Origin: Piromyces finnis
Taxonomy: Eukaryota; Neocallimastigomycota; Neocallimastigomycetes; Neocallimastigales; Neocallimastigaceae
NCBI GenBank assembly: GCA_002104945.1
Contig: MCFH01000019.1
Span: forward strand, 280,501 to 344,500
Direction: 5' to 3'
DNA length: 64,000 nt
Both the position numbers and the translations under genes were made by a program. Of this stretch, positions 43,002 through 55,733 are shown in pieces. Numbering within the stretch: position 1 is the first letter of the stretch; each line of letters starts with the position of its first letter. The notes below the pieces were generated by a model. That model was not told the origin of the DNA. It searched no databases and saw only the letters and a program-made list of their open reading frames with translations.

Positions 43002-44546
43002 TTAAGGTGTGATAATATTATCAACAATTTCTGAAAAGGTGGAAGCTAAAGATAAATCTTTGTATGATTCAACAAAAGTATCAGTTTTTTCCATACATTC
43101 AATAAATTTTGGGTCTATTGGAACCTTTCCTGTTAAAAATTTAATAATTGTATTCATATAATAAAATAGTGATAATAATATGTATTTAATGCACAATGCA
43201 AAAAAGTTTGAATAATTATAATTTGAAATTAGGAATATAATAAATAAAATAAATTTTATATATAAAGTAGTTATTTAAAAAATATACATTGATTATATAT
43301 TTTTCATGAAAATATATATATATATATATACCTAAGAATTTAACATTATATTCTTTAGCTAATTTTTCACCACCACCAGAGGAGAAAATTGGAGTACAGT
43401 CCTATAATAAAGTTAAAAATAGAATAATTAATAGTTAATGATTTATAATAATCATTGTTTAAATATATATTGAAAATAAAAATTAAATATAAAAATATAT
43501 TGTAAAAGGAATAAATAAATAATATAACCTTTACAATAAATTTTAAATATTGTGATACTATGTATTTAAAAGTTAAAATAAAAATAAAAAAAAAATACTA
43601 ACAGAGCAATGTGGGCATACATAACCACTCATATTTTCAATAATACCAGAAATTGAAACACCAACTTTTTTACAGAAATTTAATTCCTTTTTAACATCTG
43701 AAATAGCAACATTTTGTGGAGTTGTAACTAATACGGCAATTGGGTTAAGATTGCTTAAATATTCAACAATTGAAATATGTTCATCAGAAGTACCTGGTGG
43801 AGTATCAATAACTAAATAATCTAATTCACCCCAACATACATCTTCTAAAAATTGTTTAATCATGGCTATCATATAATAATATTAATAATAATATAAATTT
43901 TAACAGTTTTGGTCAGATATTTTTGATTTCAATAAAACATAGTAAGGGTAGTAATTAGAAATCATTTAATTTTAAATTTTAAATTTTAAATTTTAAAAAT
44001 TTTTTTTTTCTATCTATTATCTATTATATATTTACCTGACTTCTTTGGACCTCTCCAAACAACAGCATCATCTTGATTTTCAAGTAAAAATCCAACAGAC
44101 ATTGCTGAAAAGTTCTTATCATTATCAACATAAACTGGAACCCAACTATAGTGAAATGGAAAAGAAAAGTATACACAGACATTATTTAAATATACAATTA
44201 TTTAAATTATTATTAAACATTTAACATTAATTTTATATTATTATATGTAATTTTTTTTTACTTTATAATAACATTATTATAAATTATTAAAAATAAATAT
44301 TTATATATGTATATATATTTACCCATTAGAAGATTGGTGGATTTGTTTATTTTGAATACCAAGCATTCTTGGAATACTTGGACCACATAAATCAATATCC
44401 AATATACCAACTTTGAAACCCTTTTGAACTAATGAAAGGGCAACTTGAACTGAAACAGAACTCTTTCCAACACCACCTTTACCAGATAAAACCATAACAA
44501 TGTTTTTTACATTTTCTAGAGACTTAAAATTTGTTGCTTCTGCCAT
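43002..44546 (-). CDS. CFD1: Cytosolic Fe-S cluster assembly scaffold ATPase CFD1 / NUBP2
   Basis: Minus-strand exons 44323-44546, 44036-44145, 43603-43865, 43332-43401 and 43002-43129 join to 264 residues; human NUBP2 is 271. Seen: a deviant Walker A ([12 protein letters not shown]) near 20-30, [37 protein letters not shown], and the Cys pair of YVCPHCSDC used to bridge the Fe-S cluster. The C-terminal FLGKVPIDP block completes the Mrp/NBP35 family fold. The N-terminal four-Cys ferredoxin-like extension of NBP35 is absent, which points to CFD1 over NBP35. Known: CFD1 and NBP35 form a scaffold that builds 4Fe-4S clusters for cytosolic and nuclear proteins. Donors include gtaaat, gtatat and gttagt. 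Confidence 0.93.
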
Positions 44547-45524
44547 TTTATTTTATTTTTTTTTATTATAAAATTTTAAAATAATTCGAAATTTGATTTA
44601 AAAGAAAATTTTTTTATTTTTTTTTTCTTTATTAGTAATTAATTATCATTCATAAATTATCTTTTTTAAAAAATAAAGGTTAGATTATGTAATATTAAAT
44701 AAATAGGAACAATTAACCAATAAAGAATAAAATGTTAAATATTAAATAAAATATGTAAATAAAACATACATTTATGTTTACTGCATGTTTTATCACGAGT
44801 TTAATTTTTTTAAGATTATGAAAATAAAAAGTTAATGCTATTATCACACACTACTAATTATTTAAAATGTGTGAATAGTTTTTTTTTTTTTTATAAAATA
44901 CTTAATAATAGATCTTAATTTACTATAATGAATAATGACATATTTTATTTTTTATACTATATCTTATCTTTCAAAGTTTATGTTTTTAATAATATATTAT
45001 TTATTTTTCATTTCATTATCCATTTAAGAAAAAAAAATAATTTTAATTTAACCCTTTCTACCTAATTTTGTCAAATAGATTGAGTAAACTTAAAAATGAA
45101 AATAGGACTATTGTAGTAATACAATTAACTACTATAAAAGTCATATAGTAAAAATAGATAAATATCTCATGCTAAATAGTTTATTATTACACATTAAAAA
45201 AAAAAAGTGTGAATAACTTTAATACTTTGAAAATATTATATAATGAAATTAAACATTTGATAGTATTTATTAATTTATCTTTCTATTACTTGTATAATAT
45301 AGTGTTAGAAAATCAATGTGATAAAAACTTTGTAATAATAATAATAAAAAAAAAGATAATTGTATAATAATTGAAGATATATATAAAAAGAAAATTTTCT
45401 TAAAATATTATTCAATAAAATCGTAAATAAATATTTTATAAAAAAAAAAAAAAAAACACTTTTATATAAAATATTCATATATATATAATAAATTTTTTTT
45501 TAACTGCTATTACTTTTAATAAAA
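44547..45524. other. Intergenic, divergent promoter region
   Basis: About 1 kb lies between the starts of the minus-strand CFD1 gene and the plus-strand flavin-binding protein gene, so it must hold both promoters. It is AT-rich with no element I can name. A perfect-looking run of AT-rich repeats occurs, but no gene. Confidence 0.5.
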
Positions 45525-48500
45525 ATGAATTGTGAATGGAAAAATATTTTAATCAATTCACTAAAAGTTAACCTTCAAGAAAATAAAACAACTAATAGAA
45601 TATCTACATGTAATAAAATATTAATAGAATATAAATAATGAAACTACTATAGTATATAAGCTTTAACTTTTATTTTTTTAAATTTTACTCCTTGGAAACT
45701 AGTTAAATTACCTGTTTCTTCTATTCAAGTATTAATTTTTATTATATTGCCTTTTCTTTCTTTCTTTTTTTTAAATATATTATTTGATTTTTTTGTTTTA
45801 TATTAAATTCATTCATCTATTATTTTAAATATTTTAATTTTTTTAGCAAGATGGAAAACCCGATGTAAGAATTTTATCATTTGCCGGCTTTATTCAATTT
45901 AAATGTTATCCCGATAGTAATTTAGAAAATCAAAATCAAGATTATCCAAAACATAAAGAAATCCCATTTATAATACTGGATGATACCTTTTTACCAGCAA
46001 AAGACAAATTACTAAACTCATTATTAGTATGAAAAATCATTATTTTAATAATCTAATTAAGTAAGAATAATTTAAATTAATTTGTATTATTTATAGTTTA
46101 AAGTTGATATTAGGTCATCCTTTTTAACCAATATTTCAAAGGGATCAAAATTTACTAAAGTAAACTGGTTTCTTCCATATACAAAAGAAGAATTTCGATT
46201 ATCAGGGACCTTTCATACAAGTAATGATCTATTTTTATCAATAATAATTATAAATAAAAAAAATAAATATTAATTATAATATTATTATATGTATGTATGA
46301 AATATATATAGTAATTTCATTAACTACGGCTGATAAATATAATGAACCAATAATTGGTAAGCCTTTCTGCAATTCAAATTCCTGCAATGTTAATTGGGAA
46401 TTACTTAGAAGGATGGTGTGGAATCAAATGTCTGACAAAGAGAAAAAAATCTATTTTACTTATTTTAATGAGTGTAATGCTAATGATCAAAGAAATGTTT
46501 GTGATCCATTCAAAAAGAATATTAAAGAAAATTCCTATAATTATAATTATAATGCTTATTATCAATATTCAGCAATAACATCTCCAAAATATTCTCAGAG
46601 AAATTCCATTTCAAGTAAGAGTAACAACTTGTCATTTTCAAAGAAAGATAATCTTAAACCAAGTTATAATTCAATTAAGAAAGATGTACAAAATGATAAT
46701 GAAGATAATGAATATGATAATCTGTTAGAGCCAAAACCAAATTTATCGGTAAATAAATATTTATTTATTTTGTGTTTTTTTTTTTATTATTATTATTTCA
46801 GATGTAATAATACTATTAATTATTATTATTATTTTTTTTTTTTTAAAAAAAAAACACATTATATTATATATATATTTTAATATGGATAACATATAATTTT
46901 TGATAAGTCACTAAAAAATAAAAATAAGGATGCAAAAACCTATGAAGAATATAATAATAAAGAAAAAGGTGATGATTATCATTATACCTCCCTATCAACC
47001 AAACATAGTATATATATTGAACGAAAAAATATAACAAAATATGATCATCGTAATAATAAATTTGATCAACAAACAGAAATTAATATTCATCGAAAAAATT
47101 CAAAGGAAAAAACAATTGTGAAGTCAAGGGATAAAAATTTGTTAACTATGGATAATTTAAATAGTTCTATTAATAGTTTTAATGGACCAGATAATTCTTT
47201 TAATATTAAAAGTCCTATAAGTGATTACTTTACAGAAAATAAAAATAGAAAGAGTAATAATAAAGATTCGAATATGCCATGTCAAAATAGCAAAAACAAT
47301 GAAGATATAAATAACGAAAATAAAAATAGGGATATTAAAAATTATGTTAATGAAGATGATGACGATTTTCTATCTGAAGTGGAACCATATTTAATGGAAT
47401 TATATTCTCATGATCCCTCCTTTTCGGAAGACCTTAACAATAATGAAACCCATGATAATAATAATTTTTCAATAAACGACAAAATTCATAAAGAAAATGA
47501 AAAAGAAGTCTATCAAAAAGAAACTAAAGAAAATTTAAAACAACCAACTACAGACGATAAAAAAAGAAATGATACAGAAATCTATCAAAAAGAAACTAAA
47601 GAAAATTTAAAACAACCAACTACAGACGATAAAAAAAGAAATGATACTAAAGAAAATAGTACAAACCCTATTGATAATCAAAATGAAATTAAAAAAGAAA
47701 ATAAAAATATGGAGATTAATAGTAAGTATTACTTTTTTTAATATCTGTTTGAAAAAAAGTTATAACGATATATATATATACATCCTAATTAATAATTAAT
47801 AATTACAATTACTATACGATTCATATTATTCATTTTTTAATAAAATATTTCTTTCTTTTTTTTTTTTTTAATTAAAAAAAAAAAAGATGAAATAAAATAT
47901 AAATATCGTTCCAGCTACTTTAACAAAACTATGCTGATAAAACAACCAACATTTAATTCAAAATATTCACCAGATGATACCTTTTTATCATCATCATTAG
48001 ATCAAAAACCATTAACTACCGATGAAAAATATGATAAAGATAATACCAAAAATGAAACAAGTGATAGTAAAAAGTATGATAAGAATTTAAATGAGAAAAA
48101 AGAAGAAACAGAAAAGAAAAAGGAATTATCAACTGAAGATTTAGAAGAAGCTTATAACAATTTCTGTTTATTAATTGTGGATATTGAAAGTATTGATTAC
48201 ATCGAAATGTCTTATTTCCCACAGAAAAAAACTACATTTTACAAAATTGAATGCCCATACTTTTCTTATGAAGACGAAAAATCGTCTGATACTAAGGAAG
48301 AAAATAATTTCAATAAAGAAGAAAAGATTAACGAAAAAAGTATGCATAATTATTATGACAACTTTAATAGTATTTATCCTTCTATGTCCACAAAGAAAGA
48401 AAATATGGGTTATGAACCTTTTACTGGAAATCAAATTCAAAATGATTCTTTTATATTTGACACTAATGAACCCATGTCAAAAATTTCCAATAATCAAACA

Positions 48501-48539
48501 ATTTATAAAAAAGTATATTGGATAAAAAAGAAAGATTAA
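45525..48539 (+). CDS. Alr4036-type pyridoxamine-phosphate-oxidase-like flavin-binding protein with large insert
   Basis: Exons: 45525-45609 (boundary uncertain), 45847-46026, 46097-46220, 46312-46748, 46908-47721, 47887-48539, about 764 residues. Seen: QDGKPDVRILSFAGF, FTKVNWFLPYTKEEFRLSG and WELLRRMVWNQMSDKEK match the FMN-binding Alr4036-type fold (R-x-V-x-F, WYFP-TREQFR-SG, W-x-LSD). The last conserved strands (NFCLLIVDIESIDYIEMSYF, YKKVYWIKK) come about 400 residues later, after an Asn/Lys/Glu/Asp-rich insert holding a 72-base tandem duplication. Known: relatives bind FMN, and their substrates are mostly unknown. The phase of exon 1 (ending one base into a codon) does not match exon 2, so a micro-exon or another first exon is probably missed. 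The start ATG is therefore provisional. Confidence 0.68.
47509..47648 (+). repeat. 72-base tandem duplication in coding sequence
   Basis: Two copies, 47509-47580 and 47581-47648, identical over their overlap, encode the repeated segment YQKETKENLKQPTTDDKK within the disordered insert of the flavin-binding-protein gene. The length is a multiple of three, so frame is kept. Identity at silent positions shows the duplication is recent. Confidence 0.95.
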
Positions 48540-49505
48540 ATATTATTTTTATAACTAATATTTAGCGTTTTATTTTATTTTTTTTTTATATTTACATATA
48601 TTTGTTTTCTATTTTTTTTTTATTTTATTATATTTTGTTTAAAATATTCTTATATATATATTTAAATAAATAATCATTATACATTGATTAAATTTTGAAT
48701 ATTATATAGGCTATATATATTATTTATTTTCATTGGATATTATTAATATTTTTTGTAAATGAGTAATTTATTAATATATATAACATTTTTTATTTTATCT
48801 TACTTTTCTTCTTCTTCTTCTACTTCTTGCCTTTTTTTGTTGTATATTATAATAAAAGCATTTTGAATATTATTTTTTCATATTTACTTTTTAAAAATAT
48901 GAAATATTACTATTATCCTGTATAATATTTATAGTTATGGAAATCAATAATAATAATAATAGTAATAGTAATAATAATAATAATAAAAAGTTTTCCAAAA
49001 TACTTTAACATATTCTTTTCCAAAAATAGATTTTATAAATTGATTAAAGTTAGGTTTGAATATTGAAATTTTTATTTCTAACATGTACAAATACAAGTGA
49101 AAGAGCGATAAAAGAAATAAATTTATAAAAAGAATTATTTTTTATTCTTTTTTCTTCTTCTTCTGTACGAGACTCTCTATAGATTTCTCTAAAATTTGGA
49201 AGATTCATTTCCGAAAACTTTACAAAAAAAGCAGTCTTTTTTTTTTTTTTTTTTTTGTATTTCAAAAAATGATAATTTTTAAGAAATAATCAAAATAAAA
49301 AATTTTAAATAAATTTTCTTTAATAAAAATTTAAAAATTTTTTTTTTCTTTAAAACCTTTTTTTTTTTAAATCTGTAAATATATATTTTTTCTAAATTGT
49401 AAAAAAAAAAAAAAAAAAGAAATTATTATTTTTAGAAATTTAATTTATTTTTAAAAGATACCTTCCTTTATAATTAAACAACAATAACAACTGTAATAAT
49501 AAAAA
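48540..49505. other. Intergenic
   Basis: AT-rich DNA between two plus-strand genes, with A and T runs and a small AAT/AGT stretch near 48945-48985. The last 100 bases are probably the RPB4 promoter and leader. No gene seen. Confidence 0.5.
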
Positions 49506-50606
49506 ATGGCTTCAGTACCTACAGAAAATGAAAGAATTCATCGTGGTCAATTAGAAGAAGATGATGCCTTCAAATTGAAATTTGGTGAAGGTACAGCTTT
49601 TTATCTTAATTATTTCATATATTTATCACTAAAAAGAATATAAAGCGTAATTTAGAGTATTTTTAAAGAAATAACAAAAATAATAAATAATTAAAAAATA
49701 TAATGTTTTTATATATATATATTTTATTTATGTATATATGCATATATGAATGATATTACATCAAATAATCAAATAATTCAATTCTTTTAAAAAGAATTTC
49801 AAAATACTCAATGTCTTTTCATTGCCGAAGTTAAAGTTTTAATGGGTGTTCAAAAAGAAAATCGTTTATCTGAAACTGATATGGGAGAAAGTTCATTATC
49901 AGAGTAAATTTCAGTAAAAAATAAAGTTAAAAAATTTATTCAAATTATTGGAATTAAGAAACATATTATTATTTTATCCAAAAAATATGGTTATTAAAAC
50001 AAAAATATAAAAATGATTTTATTATTTATATACATATATATATATATTAAAGAGTTTTCCAAAAGACTATGAATTACTGTAATCAATTTGGAAAATATCA
50101 AAATCATGAAGCTGTCAAAGAAATGAGAAAGTATGTTGTTTGATAATTAATGATAATATCTATTATTATAAAATTTCAGACTTAAAAACGTTATGTATTA
50201 ACAAGATTTTTAAATTATTTTGAAATTTTAAAATAATAAATATAACATTTTTTTTTTTTTGGCATTGACATTGGAATGAATATGAAATATAAATTTTATG
50301 AAAATAGAATTTTCCCAGTTAATGAATTTAAACAATTTGAAGTTGCCCAACTTGTTAATTTAGGTTGTGAAACCACTGAAGAAGCTAAGGCTGTAATTCC
50401 AAGGTATGTTTTTTTTTTTTTTTTTTTTAAAATTTTTATTTTTCTATATTATTAAAGTAAATAAAATAAAATGTTTGAATTTTACTAATTTCATATTTTT
50501 TTATATAATTGTATAAATCTTATTTTTTAATAGTTTATCAAGAATGCAAGATGACCGTTTACAAGAATTATTAGACGAAATGCATTCATTAAAAACTTAT
50601 TCATAA
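49506..50606 (+). CDS. RPB4: RNA polymerase II subunit RPB4
   Basis: Five exons, 49506-49590, 49795-49903, 50053-50130, 50308-50403 and 50534-50606, join to 146 residues; human RPB4 is 142. Seen: LKFGEEFQNTQCLFIAEVKVL, then LSEVFQKTMNYCNQFGKYQN, FKQFEVAQLVNLGCETTEEAKAVIPSL and DDRLQELLDEMHSLKTYS. These match the RPB4 blocks LSEVFMKTLNY, KFELACLANL and ETAEEAKALIPSL. Known: RPB4 pairs with RPB7 to form the stalk of RNA polymerase II, active in initiation and mRNA decay. All joins keep frame. Introns are 125-200 bases. Confidence 0.95.
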
Positions 50607-51312
50607 AATACCACTTTTATTTTTCATTTTTTTTTTAAGAAAAAAACAAACAAACAGACATAAAACACAGAAAATAATTACCATTTTTTTTTTTTTACCA
50701 TTTTATGTTACTATAGACTTTCTAAAATAAGGAAAAATTGTTTTTAAACTATTAATATTAATGATAATAATGATAATACAATAACAATAATATAATGATA
50801 ATGAAAATAAAATAATAAAAAAAATAAAAAAAAAAAATAAAAATTAAATACAACTAATAATTCTATGAATCTTTTTTTTTTTTTTTTTAAAGAAAAAGAT
50901 ATTATAATAAAACCTATAGAATTAAATGCATTTATATTTTTTTCTTTAATAATATGATGTTAGTATTGTTATTATTGTTATATTTACTTGAAAATACAAC
51001 AACAACAACAACAACAATTGTTTGTGGATGGGTGTGGTGTGGGTGTGGTGACTTTATTTAATAATAATTTAAGTTGAGAAAAAAAAAATTTTTTTTTAAA
51101 GTTTTTTTTATTTTTAATATTAATATTCTTTTAATACATATTTTCTTTCTTTCTTTTTTTTTTTGATAAATAATAGTAAAAGATAATAAGAATATAAATG
51201 TTTTATACATATATTCAATATAAAATTATATAAGAAGAAAGAAAGAAAGAGAGAGAGGGAAAAAAAAATTTATATATTTTTAAATTTAAATAATAATAAA
51301 TAAAAAAATAAA
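50607..51312. other. Intergenic
   Basis: AT-rich, with an ACAACAACA stretch near 50995 followed by GGGTGTGGTGTGGGTGTGG near 51027-51048, a G/T-rich patch unlike its surroundings. The purine-rich leader before 51313 is probably 5' UTR. No gene seen. Confidence 0.5.
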
Positions 51313-54050
51313 ATGTCTTCATCAAGTTCAAAACAAGAGGGTGAACCCTTAACTAATAATGTATTAAATTCTATGTCTGTTGGTAATTATATCATAAGAA
51401 ATTTGAAATTTAAGAAAAAGAAGTGATAATATACATATTCATTATATATTAATTACAAATTTCTTTATTAAAGAATGTTAATCAAATTGTTAAGAATTTA
51501 ATTAGAATTTCATGAAATTTATTATCCATTTTATTTCCAACTTTTTTTTTTATCAATACGAATAATAGTGTTTAAACAATTTTATGTTTTTGTATTAAAA
51601 TATTAACTATTTTATGTCTTTATATTATGATGATGTTATATATTTCTATTTTTTTTTTTTTTAAAAAAAAAGGTAAAATCTTTAGAGATTGTTCCAAACG
51701 TATTACATCTATAGATTTTGATGCTAAAGGAGAATATTGTGTAACAGCATCACAAGATGAATCTATACATTTATATGATTGTAAGCAAGGAAGGTAGATA
51801 TTTACATTTAAGAGTAAATAAATAGGAAAGAAAGAAAACTTTCTAAATAAATATAAGCCAATTAATTTCAATTTTCATAAAATTTTAACAATTATTAATT
51901 AATATATATATATATATTTCTTTTCGGGCATAATAAATTCTTTTTTTTCTTCGATTATTAAAAAAAAAAAAGATTAGTAAGAACAATTTATAGTAAAAAA
52001 TATGGTTGTGATCTTGCTAGATTTACACATAGTCAAAATAATATTATATATGCATCAACAAAAGAAGATGGTATTTAATAATTTTTTATTATTTAAATAG
52101 AATTATAGTTTGCCTTTTTTTTTTTTTTTTAAACATTAATACTTTTTTCAATTAATTCATAATTTAATAAAATTATATTATTACATTGATAAAAATGAAA
52201 ATAAAATGAAATTTCTTAAAAAGATACCATTCGATACTTATCCTTATATGACAATAAATATTTAAGATATTTTAAAGGTCATACAAAAAGGTAAACTAGG
52301 CCAAGAATCATGTTATAAAAATTAATAAAGAGTTTATAAATAACAAATGATGTTCATTTAATTAAATTTCAATTTTTAATAATAGAGTAACATGCTTAGA
52401 AATGTCACCAATGGATGATCTTTTCCTATCTTCATCAGTTGATCAGACCATACGACTTTGGGATACCAGAACACCTGTTTGTCAAGTAAATAAATAATAT
52501 GTATATATTTTATTACTATTAAACTATACTATTATTATTACTTTAATATATTTGATATGCATATATAAAAACAAATATAATATTTATTAAACTTTTTTTT
52601 TTTTATTATTATTAAAACTTTTTAAAAACCCATCCTATCAATTTTCCCTTTCAAAATAGGGAATAATAAATTTACAAGAAAAAAGCAATTCAAAACAATG
52701 TGTAGCTTTTGATCATGCAGGTTATTTATTTGCTGTTGGAATTGATTCTTATCGTATTCATTTATATGATTTGAAAGATTATCAAAATGTAAAGATTTTA
52801 TTTATACAAACAATAATTTTATTATCTGTATTGTTAAATCGATGTTATCTATTTTATGACATACTAAACTTATTCTCTATATAAACATACTTTATCTATA
52901 TATCTATCATTATCATCATCATCACCAATACATCCTCTTGTAATTTTTTATAAAATAAAATAAATGAAATAAATTTTGTTATAAAGGGTCCATTTGAAGT
53001 ATTTGAAATTAACGTAGATAACCAGAATCCAGTGGAATGGACATCTCTAAAATTTAGTAATGATGGAAAATATATTCTTATATCTACAAATGCAAATATT
53101 ATTTATGTAATAGACGCTTATGAAGGAACAATACTTCAAACTATTGAAGGTTTTGAAAATAAAGTACAATTAAATTTAGCTGCAGGTTTCACACCAGATG
53201 TTAAATATATTTATTCAGGTATAAATAAATAAATAATAATAATAAAAAAAAAAAAACATTGAATTATTTTTATATGAAGGAAGCATCAAACTTTTATCCA
53301 TGCACTTATAAATAATAATGACCAAGATCAAAGATAAAATATATATATAATAATTTAAAATTTCATTGTATTTTAATAATTATTTATAAATAGGTTCTCA
53401 AGATGGTAGTATTAACTTTTGGGAAAGAGAATCAGGAAAACATGTTTCTAAACTTCGTTGTCATAATGAACCTTCTTCTGTAGTATTATTTAACCCAAGA
53501 TATTTAATGTTTGCTAGTGCTGATGCTAATTTAGTAAGTATAAAAAATATTTAAAGAAATAATATATATATACTTGTTTAGAAAAAAAGGAAAAGGAAAA
53601 TATTTTTCTTTCTTTTTTTTTTTTTTTTTTACCTTTTATTTATTGTATATATAATCGTTTGATCAATCGTTTTCCCCATAACAATAAAGTTTCATATTGC
53701 ATTTATGGTTTTAATTTGATCAAAAAATGATTTATTGTTTATATTTATATAGATTACTATATATATATGAATATAGTTATGTGTATTAATATATATATGT
53801 AAAAAGTATATAAAATATATAAATAATAATAGAATTATCCACTTTCATAATATTTTTTATTTCTTTCTTTATAAAGTTTATCCTTTTTTTTTTAGGATAA
53901 ATTTTATAGAGACATGGAAATATATATACATAAATATTATGAGATATTTTAATTCTACATCACCATTACTATATATACAAAAATAGAGTTGATTTCTATA
54001 TTACAAATTATTTTCAAAGTATCTAACAAAATAAAATTTTATTTATATTC

Positions 54051-54082
<32 letters not shown>

Positions 54083-54127
54083 AAAAAAAAGGCATTCTGG
54101 ATACCCAAAGAATATATTGGTCATTAA
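51313..54127 (+). CDS. SWD2: WD-repeat protein SWD2 / WDR82 (COMPASS and CPF subunit)
   Basis: Nine exons: 51313-51382, 51673-51793, 51973-52070, 52224-52290, 52386-52485, 52660-52788, 52987-53218, 53394-53533, 54092-54127. They give 330 residues; human WDR82 is 313. Seen: WD repeats including [83 protein letters not shown] and a C-terminus of [12 protein letters not shown]. The family hallmark is RLWDLR-like repeats ending in FWLP. Known: Swd2/WDR82 belongs to the Set1/COMPASS H3K4 methyltransferase and to mRNA 3'-end and phosphatase complexes. The last exon is 36 nt, after a 558-base intron whose acceptor follows a poly-A run. Confidence 0.93.
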
Positions 54128-55733
54128 AACTATCAAAACTTAATACGCATTAATATCTGGTTATTCATTCCGAAACCGAATAATTTTAACAATAACAAAA
54201 ATAAAAATAAAAAAAATTAAAAAAAAAAAAAAAAAAACATCGAAAATCCATTTAACAATCGTATTATTTTATAATTTTTTTTTCTTTATACACGTCCACT
54301 TTTAATAAGATTCATACCTTTTTTTTCTTTTTTTCTTTTTTACAAAATATAAATATCTTAATTTTCTGATTGTGTTATTTATTTGTTGAATATCAATACT
54401 TTTACAAAAAATATTTATATATACGTTAAAGGGGAGGGGGAAAGAACAATAATAATAAAAACTAAATAAATGCATCTCTTTAATTTTAGTAGATTTTCTT
54501 TTAAAAAATATATAAAGTCATACTACTATTTTTAAAAGGTATTCGATTGTGTTTGCATAGATGAATATTATAAAGACCTTTTTACATTTAAAAAGATAGA
54601 GATTATAAAGAAAAGGAATCGTGCTTATTTTATAATAATAATTAAAAAAAAAGCATTACCATAAATTAAAAGTGATATATATTAATGGTGATATTACATA
54701 AATAATTTCATTTCAAAGTAATAATAACAGAGGTGTTAAACAATATCAGTTAAAAAAAGAAAAGGCAATCTTAAAAACTTGAAAAGTCTTTCAACTTTTT
54801 TTAATAATAATGTGGATTTTAATTATTTATATTCAATAATGTATACATTAGTATGTACTACTTTGTAAATGTATTAATAGGTTTTAAAATGAATTTTATT
54901 ATAGGAAGTATCCACCAATACTTTTAATTCAAAATAAAAATATCAATTTTAATATATATATATTAATATAATATATTAAATTAATATATATAATAATATA
55001 TGGGGGAATATTTTTAAAATCTTTTTTATATGAATGTGGCCCATGCCAAAGCCGTTGCTTTTACATAGCCATATCACCATAGGAAATTTTCAATTTCCTA
55101 ACCAGAAAAAGTTTACCAAAAAAAAAAAAACTAAGCAGTTTAGTCGTAGGGGACAATTTTTATAATAATATTAATCAGATGAATTAACATAGCCTCATCC
55201 ATATTTTTACATAGCCCAAAAAGCTATAATAATAGTAACAATAAAATAAAAAAAAAAAAAAAAGGAAATGAACTAAAATAAAAATAAAAAAAAACAAAAA
55301 CTATATAAAACAACAAAAAGAAGGGAAATTTAAAAGCATTTTTATTTAATATTATAAATTTAAAAAACAATTTTTTATTAAAAAAAATATAAAACTCTTT
55401 CTTATACAAACCAATTAAAACATTTATAAAAAAAAAAAGAAAAAACTAAAAAGTAATTCATAAAAGATAAAAAAAAAAAAAAAAACATTATAATAATAAT
55501 AATACAAGCAAAAAATAATACACACACACACAAAATACTATTTAATTTTATAATTTATTTTATAAAAAAAAAACATTCATTATAACAATATTACCAACGC
55601 AATTGAATTGTTATCATTAACACTATTACAATATAATTCATTTATATTTCAAAAAAATAAGGAGAATTTAAAATAAAAAATAAAAAATAAAAAAATAAAA
55701 TAAAAAAAATCTTTTAATATATCTATAATAAAA
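54128..55733. other. Intergenic, 1.6 kb
   Basis: Mostly AT-rich. A less AT-rich patch at about 55020-55215 contains ACATAGCC twice, AACATAGCC once and TTAGTCGTAGGGG, but no frame or RNA fold I can support. The A-rich 55240-55730 stretch is probably promoter and leader of the zinc-carrier gene. Confidence 0.5.
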
